A stretch of DNA of 64,000 nucleotides. Origin: Limnomonas spitsbergensis (lineage: Eukaryota; Chlorophyta; Chlorophyceae; Chlamydomonadales). Below the pieces are notes generated by a model. That model did no database searches and was not told the origin of the DNA. It saw only the letters and a list, made by a program, of their open reading frames with translations. Numbering within the stretch: the first letter of the stretch is position 1; each line of letters opens with the position of its first letter. The position numbers were made by a program, and so were the translations under genes. Positions 55,041 through 64,000 of the stretch are shown here, one piece after another. The DNA is taken from assembly GCA_037349105.1 (NCBI GenBank), contig JAYJMM010000119.1:7513001-7577000 (forward strand), given 5' to 3'.

Positions 55041-58000
55041 CGAGAGGGCTGAGACAGGGGAGGTTCAGTTCACAGCTAACACTCCCCTTATCCAGTTGAG
55101 GGGAGCGGATGCCCTCATTACCAAGGTGACCACGGGTCGCATCTTTGAGTTCTGCAAGGCTGTCATGGGTGTCAAAGGTTGTGATTTGTTTTGGCCTCTT
55201 CGATTTGTCAGTTTCTGTTCTCAACTATTTTGATGAGTTAACGATGTTTGGGATATTTGTTAGGTTTCAGGTTTCCAAAGGTTTCCGTTGAGAGTGGCTT
55301 CCATGCCAGCTCTAGGTTTGTAGGATTATGAGGCTTTCACTCTCTCAGGCCAGCTCTAGGTCTGTCGGTTTCAGCAGCTTCAAGAGAGTTTGCTTTTATG
55401 TGGCTTCAATTTTGCTGATTTCAGGATTTTTGTGGCATCAGGCTCTAGGGCCAGAGGGCCGGGAGGGTGTTAAGAGCTTTTGTGGCGTTCTGCCCTGTTC
55501 ACTCTTTTTCTTTTGATTGTGGATCCTGAGATATTTTTTGTGTTCACAGGTTCAGTCCTGCGCAGTTCAACTTTGTGTACTGCAAAGGTACTTCAGCTCG
55601 TGAATGTGAGGGACACAAAATGTGTATCTCTACACACCATCATCTATACATTTGAGGCTATACAATAAAGACAAAGGCCCCAAACCGATCCATAACCAAC
55701 GTCGAGTTAAAAGGGTACTATTCACAGAAGCCTATACAAATATCTTCACAGCAAGCGACAGCTGTATGCTCGATGATGCTATGGCTAGCCAAGACACCTC
55801 CTCTGGTTTGTTTGACGTGACGCATGGCCAGGCTGCCTCTGTTTTTTCGACCTTGGATTCAGGCCACTCGTTGCCCTACACCTCCTCTGTCTCGGGTTCA
55901 AAATTAGGACCCTAGGAGCCCACGTTTGTGACCCAGGGCTGTTTTTTCAAGTTTCCAGTAAAAGGCATCGTTGCCCCCCGCGCTCTCACACCCACTTTGT
56001 AGAACCTTGGCCGGGCAAAGAGCCCCAGAGAGGGGATTTGCCAGGAGAGAGAAGGGAGAGAGGCGCCAAGGGGGAAAGAGAAGGAGGGGGGGGAAGGCTT
56101 GGGACGGGAAGACAATCCAGGCTGACAGGGGCATGCAGAGACAGCTGTACCATACATTTGCATTGCCTTCACTCTTAATTAACGTTTGGGGGGGGGTAAG
56201 AGATCCATACAAAAACGAATGATCTATTGTTGACGCCTGTTCTCAGTCAGAAATTAAGAGCTTGGGTCGAATTTGGGCAAATAAAAGAATGGGTTTTTTT
56301 GATGCCTAAGAGCAGGCAAGTCAAATCTACGGTATGACATCTAAGAGAAAAAGGGGAAAGCCCAGGCAAAAAATAAAATCGCGCGGAGCACACAAGTTTT
56401 GGGACATGGACATGTTGAAAAAACAAGGCACCCTTAGGCAAATGGGCTCTCTTACTTACCTCCTAGAACGAATATTGGGGAGTGGAGTGGAGGCCCACAT
56501 GCTGGTGCAGGTGAGTGGAGGGCCACGCACCTGTTCATGCGGGTGAGTGGAGATGCATATTTCAAAAGGCTTCAGATCCCATTATGTGCTGGAAAGACTC
56601 TCCACTGGGAAGGACACTGAGGAGAGCCCCATCATGATGAGTTTAGCTCATGATGATAGTTGTGCCTATTGTGCCACCCACAGAGGATTGGCTTGGCTCC
56701 CAGAACTTGCCCTTCCTTGTCATCTGGCTGGAACTGATTGCTCAGCCAACTTTTGATGATCCTCGGCCTCCTGATTAAGTATCTCTATGATTGTGCTCAA
56801 GACCCACCTGGTATAAGTATGCCGAATAGCTGCTGATGCTGCGGATGCTGAAGTGCTGATGCTGATGATATTGCTGTTGTTGCATCTGCTGTCGTGCACT
56901 CATGCTGCTGCGGCTGCGGTTGCTGCTGATCGTCATGAGCGGCAGCAGTGTAAACTCCACAATAGCTGCCTGTTGTTCCGCCTGCTGTGTGATCCAATGA
57001 CAGCGGCGTGTTCAGTTCTGCTGGTCTCTTGCTGGGATGATAGATGGGAGCGAGCGAGTAGCATGGGCGCAACGCTGCTCTGCACATGATAGACTGTCTG
57101 GGAGGAGGCTGGCATCAAGAAGAGGCCGAAACAGCAGCAGGGAAAATCAGCAAGGCAGGCCTCAGGGACTGAAGGCAGCAAGACAGCAACACTCGGAGAG
57201 AATGGTGGAACAGTCTTGGGCAACTAGGGAGAAACAAGAAATGCCGGAAAAGAAAGAGGCTCTGTTCCCCCCAGCCTCTCGAGAGTCTCTCCCTCAATCA
57301 TCACCCCAATTGAATGGTGGTCAATCATGAAGCTAACAAGTCACCTCTGGGCTTCGCTCATTAAAAGGCTAGAAGCTATCAAGAAGCTGCCCTGTGTGAT
57401 CCGACTAGACGGATCTGGCATTGAAACCAGAGTTCAAACCCTAATTGAACAATCCCATCCTAATTTTCACCAACGTTCAACGCTTTCAATTGTCATAAGT
57501 TCGAGACGCCAGATCTTACTTCACTGCTGCATGTTTAGCACGATCAACCGGAACCCAATTGAGCGATCTAACATCAGAAATATCTACTGTCAATGAATGA
57601 AGGTCATCGCTTGAAGCTATGAGCGTCCAGCGGAGGCGGCCTCAGCTCATAGTTTACGCCTGGCCCACGCCGCTTCACCCTCGCTGCTGAGCGAAAACAG
57701 GCCAGATCAGGCGCAACGACCGGAATTCTTGGAATAGCAAAACCGAAGAAGAAGAACATAACGATTGCGAAGCGGTAAGAGCGTGCATGAGTCACGAAAA
57801 TTCGAAAACTGCCCACTCCGTCCGCAGCAATGTAGCTGACAGTCCAGAGCTACATCCATCTATCAGTTACAGAATGGCACCTCCCTAGCTTGTCTCTGTT
57901 TCTACTTTGGGCACCTCTTGTCATCTATCCCCCACTCCCCTGCCCACTCCCTCGTCCCTCACCCCCCCAAAAAAACCTTAACGTAGCCACGCACTCCGTC

Positions 58001-58575
58001 CCCTTATTCCCTCAGCTCACTTCCATGCCTCCTGCTTCTATCATGCTTGAAGGCACGCTGGTTCTTGAATTGTATGCTGCTGTGTAGTCGACTAGTCGCT
58101 GTGGAAGCTGATCATTGCATGGATACTGCTATGCATGATAGGATTGGCAGTACGACGGAACAACGATTCAGCGCGTGAGCATTGTATCAGAATCGGCTTA
58201 AATGAATCCTGACACTACCGGTAGCTGGCTTGGAAACAAGAGCTTCGCTTTTCCGCATAAGCAAAGAGCACATATCGTACTCTGAATACATGCATTTTTG
58301 GCTCTCAACTCTAACTGTCCCGTTCTCACCCAGCACCTCGATCACTGAAAAACATTCGGATATGAAGCACAACATGGCGCTTTGTCCTACCATGCTGCCA
58401 TGATCGATCTCTTGTTAATGGCGTAGTGCATGCTCACTCGTGGTGCCTGCCTACCATATGGATGCATGATTCCTTTCCCTGGGCTGCTGGGCAATAGATG
58501 CTTGAGCAGACGGGTCACTATGTGGTGCAATGGGCTCACATGCCTATCCTTTCCTGCAGGAGACTGAGTGAGCGT

Positions 58576-58632
58576 ATGGCACTAATGGACGACTCTAGTA
58601 CTCCCCGCGCGTTAGTCAACACCACCGCCGGT
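58576..58632 (+). other. Candidate first exon upstream of the TIR domain
   Basis: ATG at 58576 opens MALMDDSSTPRALVNTTA, followed by a GTAAAG donor. The phase at its end (1) does not match the first TIR exon (needs 2), so either another exon intervenes or this is chance. Confidence 0.25.
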
Positions 58633-58899
58633 AAAGAATCCCCTGTCCAACAAAACAAGAGCGGGACAGAACTGTGAGTAACTGGGTGATGTTTGAAGTT
58701 CCTGTCAATACGGGGCTATTCCTTTCTGTGAAGGTAAACTGACACTTTGGGTGTGCGTGATGATGTTTATGTAGCTTGTAGTTATGCAGATGACATCCTG
58801 TCTGGCCTGGATGAACCCACTTGCTCATGAGCCCATTTTTAATGCGTCCATGCTGCACATTTCGATGATAACGCCCGAGTCCTGATGCGACCCTTACAG

Positions 58900-59604
58900 G
58901 CGGCGATGGGACATCATGCTATCGTACCTCATTGGTGATACGGGTCGTTACGGGGACGGCTTTACGAACAGGTTGTACAAGGCATTGGTGGCGGAAGGCT
59001 GGTCGGTGTTCCTGGACGATCAAGTGCTGCCGGTGCGGTTGGGTTAAGAGTCATTAGGAGGAATGGGAGGTTGGGGTGTGCATCTAATTGCATGGCTGAT
59101 GCTGTGAGCGGACATGCATGGGATTGTGTCGAGTTTACTATGAGTTCCTACCTTTTGTTTCAGCTTACAGTGTGCATCATATTGAACTTTTCTGCTTCCC
59201 ATTCAACAATGCAGGGTGAAGTTGACTGGGTCAAGGTTTCACATGACGCCCTCGAGCAATGCATGGTGCTTGTCGCCATCTGCTCCAAACGCTACGGCGC
59301 ATCAAAGTTTAAACAAGCGGAAATCGCCCTGGCTCACATGAGGGGCAAGGTTGGTGCAAACAGCTGCAGTCGATACTTGGAAGGATAACTTAATGGTACT
59401 CTGACCACCCCAATAGATGCTGGCTTGTACTTTTGCCTCCAGCCTTCAGAATCCTCCCCATTCACCTGATACAGTGCTCCACTCTTATTTGCGCCTCCTC
59501 CTGCATTCCCACAGATCTTGATCCCAGTGTTCCACAGCGGCATTTATCCTCCGTCACACCTGGAGCCATGGATGCTGCCCCTTCAGTGCATTCCCAAGAG
59601 CGGG
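58900..59604 (+). CDS. TIR-domain protein (three exons recognised, gene incomplete)
   Basis: Exons: 58900-59032, 59215-59349, 59515-59604; the joins keep frame. The encoded ~119 residues follow the TIR fold in order: RRWDIMLSYLIGDTGRYG (strand A), FTNRLYKALVAEGWSVFLDD (helix A, strand B), QVLPGEVDWVKVSHDALEQC (BB loop, helix B), MVLVAICSKRYGASKFKQAE (strand C) and IALAHMRGK, then ILIPVFHSGI (strand D). In the family the Glu in the WCLxEL-type position is the NAD+-cleaving residue; here it is the Glu of KFKQAE, so activity is plausible. The start and end are not found: the first exon needs a phase-2 exon before it, and the last ends in phase 0. Phase 0 also begins the armadillo segment at 62098, making a TIR-armadillo fusion possible (inferred). 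Confidence 0.78.
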
Positions 59605-60534
59605 GTATGCCGAGGAGGGGACTGCTGGTTTAATGAGGTGATCAGAATAGGGTTTAGATGACCGGATGGATTTGCTGTTGCCATTGCCTTTTAACCTGCC
59701 ATTATTTTCCCATGCCGTGCTATCCCCATTACCTGAAGCAAAGTGCTATTCCTGAGCCATAGCTATTCTCGTGCTATTCCCATACTGTGATATTCCCATG
59801 CCTGACGTATTTCTTGCCCTTCTAATCCTTTCTCAGGTATCCCCACACTGAAATTATCCGTGTGCTGGCTGTTCTCGATCTTTCCTTTTCCCAATCTCTG
59901 CTTCTCTGGACCTGTGCTATTTCAGTTCCGTCACTATCCCGTGTGGTGCTTTTCCCGCTCTTTTCTGCTCCAGTGTTGTAGATTCCCCTGCCGTATTTTC
60001 CCTGTGCCATAGCCTTCCTAGTGACCAGCCATGTAAGCACCGATGTCAAATGGGTTGGTTGATGAGCCTGACCAAGTTCGGGTAAATGAGCTGTCTACCT
60101 TCCATTGATAGTCATCCTTGCGCTCCTGAGTACAAATTTATACCGGTAGTAATAATAGGCAAAACCAAGGGGGGGGCAAAACAAAATGACCTCATGCCCC
60201 TTTTTTTTATAGCTTAACGAGAGCGTTCCATAGCTATTTTTAAATATTTTTTGGCCCAGGGGGGGGGGGAGATATGGGGGGGCAAAGTTGGGGGTGGGTG
60301 GGTGGGTGGTCTCCCCAAAAATCCAATATTTGGAAAAGCTCGTATCTTTTATTCTGGAGGTCTGTTGAGGCTGGCAGCGGCACCTCTGTGTTCTTCTTGC
60401 CAACATGAGCCCATTTACATCCTGAAATGTAAAATGCTTGAATTACCACATGACCCTCTGCCCCCCACACTGATGGTTTGGCTCCTTTGGACACACCTCG
60501 AAACCAGCTGAGCCAGCCTTAGATAGAGCAGCAC

Positions 60535-60925
60535 ATGGTAGTGTTGGTCTGGTGGATCATGAATGAACATATCACTTGCGGTCGTTGTGGCAAGGTCCTC
60601 AAATCCGCCGACCCTGCAAACGTCAGACGCCACCAGAATGGAGTGCATGGCAGCTTCCGCGATACTACGCGATACGAAGCGACAGAGAACGCTCGGGTTT
60701 GCTCCCGTTCCAACCCTAGCTACCCCTGCTGCTGCCCCAGCTGAGCCAATACCTGCGAGCCCGCCAGCCTCTCCTTCTCCATCTCCGGCTGAGAATGAGG
60801 CTGCAACGGCGTCGCCTCCCTCGCCAGATGTTGCGACATTGCGAGAGGGCTCGAAGTGCCAGGGCTTTTCACCTCCCGTGGGCCAGCCTTTTACAGCGCA
60901 TTGGCCAGAAACATGTGTTCGCTAG
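60535..60925 (+). pseudogene. BED/C2H2-like zinc-finger fragment, probably a decayed transposase N-terminus
   Basis: The frame from 60535 encodes ITCGRCGKVLKSADPANVRR then HQNGVHG: a Cys pair followed by two His, in the spacing of BED-type fingers of hAT transposases. Beyond 60660 that frame ends soon, while an overlapping frame (60670-60925) encodes KRQRTLGFAP and a Pro/Ser/Ala-rich linker. The switch lies at a small duplication of ACGCGATAC. A frameshifted pseudogene or an unspliced intron could explain this. No catalytic domain is present. Confidence 0.4.
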
Positions 60926-61354
60926 CGAGCAGTAGTCGGTAGTCAATGGCCTGGCTGAGCTCAGTACCCAAATTGACTGTTGGCATGAATTGTGATCGCT
61001 AGCAAGCATTAGTCGGTACTCGATAGCCTGGCTGAGCCCAGTACAAAACTTGACTGTTGGCCGAGCTGTTGTCATGAATTGTCATCACCTGACGAATTGA
61101 AATATACCGGTAGAAGCACCTTGACGAGCTGATAAAACAACACCCCTTACATGCCCTGTTTGAATTTTGACTGAGATATTTAAATTTCGATGGGTTCCGG
61201 AGGCGGTAGGTGGGTGGGTGGTAGGCTTGGTCGCTCGATTTTATAATCGGGCATGGGGTCCCCAGCTTTTATTTCTGCCCCCCCCCCTCGGGCACACATC
61301 TATTTAAAAAAATATAAACAATCCTGCTAACAATCTTCTACTCTGAAGCCCTGA

Positions 61355-61515
61355 GCTTCCATATGCCTCATTTATCTCCCCCCCCCCAATTTGAAGATTA
61401 TGTCGGAGCTGAGGACCATGATGAAGAGCCTCAACCTCAAGCCCCTCAGCAGACTGCATCTGCAGCTGGATCAGGTGGACAGTGGCCCATCAAGGAGGAA
61501 GGTCAGGAATACTAG
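61355..61515 (+). other. Ambiguous candidate exon between TIR and armadillo segments
   Basis: Two frames look coding. One reads PQFEDYVGAEDHDEEPQPQA and runs to a TAG at about 61513. The other, 61397-61474 between AAG and CAG/GTGGAC, reads IMSELRTMMKSLNLKPL and is phase 0 at both ends, which would fit between the TIR exons and the armadillo exon. Transcript data are needed to choose. Confidence 0.3.
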
Positions 61516-62000
61516 GGTGCTGCAGAGTGCCATGGGAAGTTAACAAAATGTAGCGGCTATCTTTTATGGCATGGATGATATTTTCCTTGGTGTAGGGGGT
61601 CCAGTGCCTCTACCCTAAGCCCTAGTACCAGATTGGCAGCCGAAGAGCGTCAGGCCCATCTCTGTCAATTCCAATCAGGCTGGCATGACAGCGCTGAGAA
61701 TGTAGCGTTCACATCAAGCCAGTCACATAGGACAGGCATGGCCTGGCTGCATGGATTGAGCAGAGAGGCTCATGAGATTTCCTGCTCTATGTACATGTGT
61801 CGGGGCACAGATTTCGCATACAACTATATGAGCGTATTTAGGCATGGGAGAGGCCCCTCGTCATGGGACCGCAGTAGCCTGCATTGTCCTTTGTGATCAC
61901 AAAAGGCATGACAGGAGGCTGCTATTCAATGGCAGGGTTGAGTTCCTTTGTTAAATGAAGCTGCTGCGCCGCAAACTACTCCCTATGCATGTTGGATTGA

Positions 62001-63152
62001 ATGGACCTGGACGTGAAACACCTACCGTACTTGAAAGCTGTACACCTCCACATTGTCCAGCTAATGATAACCCTTGAACCTGTCTCTGTGAACCAGGTCG
62101 CCACAAAGGTGCCCTCTGCTATCGAAAACATCGTGGCCAAGCTGCTTTCACCCGCACCGTCAGAGCAAGCGCAAGCAGCGTTGGCACTGTGTGATCTTGC
62201 AGTGGATGCTGAAAATCGTGTCAAGATCGCCACTGCTCCTGGTGCAATCACCCAGCTGATTCATTTGCTGAGCTCATACTCAGCTGCAGTGCAAACGCAG
62301 GCAGCAGCGGCTTTGATGAACCTTGCAACCGATAAGGAGAACAACTTTGTGATCTCCAATGCTCCTGGTGCAATCACTCAGCTGGTTGCCTTACTGAGCT
62401 CCAGCTCAGAGGCAGTGCAAGAGGATGCAGCAGGGGCACTACTGAACCTTGCAGATAACTCGGAGAACCAGTTCAAGATTGTCAATGCTCCTGGTGCCAT
62501 CACGCAGCTGATTGTCTTGATGAGCTCAAGCTCAGCTTCAGTGCAGGAGAAGGCAGTGGGGGCCCTCTATAATGTCGCCCACCGTGCAGAGGGCAAGGTT
62601 AAGGTTGGTGCTGCTCCTGGTGCCATCTCCCAGCTGATTATCTTGCTGAGCTCAAGGTCAGTGGGAGTGCAAGAGAGAGCAGCGTTGGCGCTCTTTAGCC
62701 TTGCGGTCGATGTAGAAAACAAGGTGAAGATCGGCGTTGCTCCTGGTGCCATCTCCCAGCTGGTAGTCTTGCTCAGCTCAAGGACACTTAAAGTGCATGA
62801 GAATGCGGCAGGGGCACTACTTAATCTTGCAGCCAATGCGGAAAACAAGGCTAATATTGGTGCTGCTCCTGGTGCCATCACCCAGCTGGTTGCCCTGCTG
62901 GGCTCATGGTCAGTGACAGTACAGGAGAAGGCAGCAGGTGCACTTTTCAGCCTTTCTCTCAATAAGAGGAACCAGGTTATAATTGGCGATACTCCTGGTG
63001 CCATCACCCAGCTGGTCATCTTGCTCAGCTCGAGCTCAGCGGCAGTGCAGGGGAATGCAAAGGAGGCACTAGGGTACCTTGCAGAAAATTATGAAAACAG
63101 GGTCAAGATCGCCGCTGCTCATCGAGCCAACACCCAGCTGGTCTCCCGCTGA
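62001..63152 (+). CDS. Armadillo-repeat protein, eight repeats of 42 residues
   Basis: The uninterrupted frame of 383 residues starts at an ATG directly preceded by an in-frame TGA. Residues ~33-370 are eight 42-residue repeats with consensus APGAITQLVxLLSS, then VQExAAGALxNLA and EN(x)KI, typical armadillo three-helix units that bind peptides or fold as a solenoid. The first repeat is the most diverged (VPSAIENIVAKLLS) and the last breaks off at AHRANTQLVSR. An alternative start is a 3' splice site at 62097/62098 (ACCAG/GTCGCC), making the first 32 residues intron and joining the repeats in phase 0 to upstream exons such as the TIR exons. Downstream, 63160-63230 resembles part of a ninth repeat (ALAVTALMRHLAE) out of frame. 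Confidence 0.85.
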   Translation: MDLDVKHLPYLKAVHLHIVQLMITLEPVSVNQVATKVPSAIENIVAKLLSPAPSEQAQAALALCDLAVDAENRVKIATAPGAITQLIHLLSSYSAAVQTQAAAALMNLATDKENNFVISNAPGAITQLVALLSSSSEAVQEDAAGALLNLADNSENQFKIVNAPGAITQLIVLMSSSSASVQEKAVGALYNVAHRAEGKVKVGAAPGAISQLIILLSSRSVGVQERAALALFSLAVDVENKVKIGVAPGAISQLVVLLSSRTLKVHENAAGALLNLAANAENKANIGAAPGAITQLVALLGSWSVTVQEKAAGALFSLSLNKRNQVIIGDTPGAITQLVILLSSSSAAVQGNAKEALGYLAENYENRVKIAAAHRANTQLVSR

Positions 63153-64000
63153 GTAACGGTCCAGACGGTATGCAAGCATTGGCAGTGACAGCGCTGATGA
63201 GACATCTTGCAGAAGAGCCAGGCCAAGATTGCTACTCCTACTGCCATTATGTAGCTGAGGTCGAGGTTGAGTGAGTCAGAGATGGAAATGTTGGCAATTT
63301 CTATCTTGCGGGTGCGGATATGATTTGTGTTTTGGGTGCAATTCTTGGGTTGACGATCAAAACCATCATGGTTGATGTTGGCCTACCCTCAAGCTTTGTT
63401 GCCACCTCCATTGTATTGTCATTCATACCCTCATATTTTTATGTGTATGTCGCTGGCGTTAGTTACTTGAGCCCTGAGACTTGCATGGGGATTCTAGCTC
63501 TCCACCTTGTCTTGGCCTTTACGAACGGTATCGCTTGGGACAGGTGCCTGCTTTTTGGTTGAGCAATAATTCCCTGTTTTTATTTTCTCCTTTTCCCCCC
63601 TTTCTGACGGTGGGACGCCCACGCGGCCGAGTCTTTTGAGCATGGCCCAGACGTCTTTAGCTTCCGGCTTGGATTGGGGATTAGGACTTTTTGTTTTGTT
63701 TTTGAGGGGGTCTCTTTCCTCTCTCTCTTTAGTTTCCAACCTTGCTGTTGGACGCCGACGCGACCGAGCTTTGCAGCATGGCCCAGTGGTGTAACGTCAT
63801 TGACTTGAGCCCTGTCATGACTAATCAGCTTATTGCCAAATTTATGTGACCCGTCACAAGTTGTGGAAAGTTGTTGGTGGGTGCTTCTGCATTCCGCTGT
63901 GGATGTGCATGCTCTTGCCCCTCCTCCTGACAACCTCGTATTGGTGTATTTTATGGTGATGCCCATGGTCATTGCAGTTTGAGCTCATGTCTCTTCCCGA
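63153..64000. other. Region downstream of the armadillo gene: hydrophobic frame and element heads
   Basis: A + strand frame at 63320-63562 is strongly hydrophobic (GAILGLTIKTIMVDVG, ATSIVLSFIPSYFYVYVAG) and could be a transmembrane exon of unknown gene. Two tandem GGCCGAG-family heads follow at 63603-63655 and 63729-63808, each behind a pyrimidine-rich tract. Confidence 0.4.

Larger units (their letters stand above)
53198..58575. other. Repeat-rich stretch without a resolved gene
   Basis: Contents include two copies of a segment with TCTGGTTTGTTT and GTGACGCATGGCCAGGCTGC (about 53566 and 55802), the 66 bp array, a GGCCGAG-family head near 54980 and a MITE-2 end at 56310-56333. A minus-strand Gln/His-rich frame at 56808-57075 (YHPSKRPAELNTP, then DDQQQPQPQQ) is bounded by a plausible acceptor and a CAG/GTGGGT donor and may be one exon of an unresolved gene. 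A + strand frame at about 55030-55179 (FTANTPLIQLRGADALITKV) also looks coding. Neither is extended into a gene model. Confidence 0.4.

Noticed and set aside
62567..63019. Minus-strand frame over the armadillo gene
   Set aside because: It is an antisense shadow of the regular 126 bp repeats; the plus frame has clear armadillo consensus.
1..64000. Bacterial operons, ribosome binding sites and rho-independent terminators
   Set aside because: Split genes with spliceosomal-type junctions make these categories inapplicable.
1..64000. tRNA and rRNA genes
   Set aside because: No cloverleaf-like sequence or rRNA-conserved stretch was recognised by eye; a covariance-model search was not possible.

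Overview
The window is nuclear DNA of a eukaryote, most likely a green alga. Every recognisable gene is split into many exons by introns of about 130 bp to 5.5 kb. Reading frame is carried across nearly all the junctions I assembled. The strongest lineage clue is a hydroxyproline O-arabinosyltransferase-like gene, a family typical of green plants and algae. A SPPP-type hydroxyproline-rich CAP protein of the kind found in algal walls or matrix agrees with it. I cannot name a species from sequence alone.

Layout: 1-1319 holds dispersed repeats. 1320-8899 (-) is the arabinosyltransferase-like gene (12 exons). A 539 bp divergent spacer separates it from 9439-23512 (+), an atypical secretory-pathway kinase-like gene (13 exons, one tentative); its fifth intron contains a 4.1 kb minisatellite. 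23520-26020 is a second large minisatellite. 28466-36677 (-) is a WD40 gene with a polyglutamine linker (11 exons, all phases consistent). 36678-40665 is intergenic and contains a hAT-like MITE with a perfect 8 bp target duplication. 40666-46407 (-) is a proline-rich protein ending in a CAP domain. 49991-53197 (-) is a coiled-coil protein with a 27 nt micro-exon. 53198-58575 is repeat-rich. 58900-59604 (+) encodes a TIR domain and 62001-63152 (+) eight armadillo repeats; the two may be one gene. Scraps of a BED-type zinc finger lie between them.

Three genes suggest secretory work: the arabinosyltransferase (membrane anchor) would glycosylate hydroxyproline-rich proteins, the CAP/SPPP protein is a plausible type of substrate, and the kinase has an N-terminal signal anchor. 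That link is inference.

The most unusual property is architectural. In at least a dozen places a segment spanning one exon-intron junction has been tandemly duplicated next to the real exon, leaving decoy splice sites and partial pseudo-exons. Many larger introns also carry their own private minisatellite. Four of roughly 43 modelled introns use GC-AG instead of GT-AG. Most long open frames in the window are by-products of tandem repeats whose unit is a multiple of three and are not genes.
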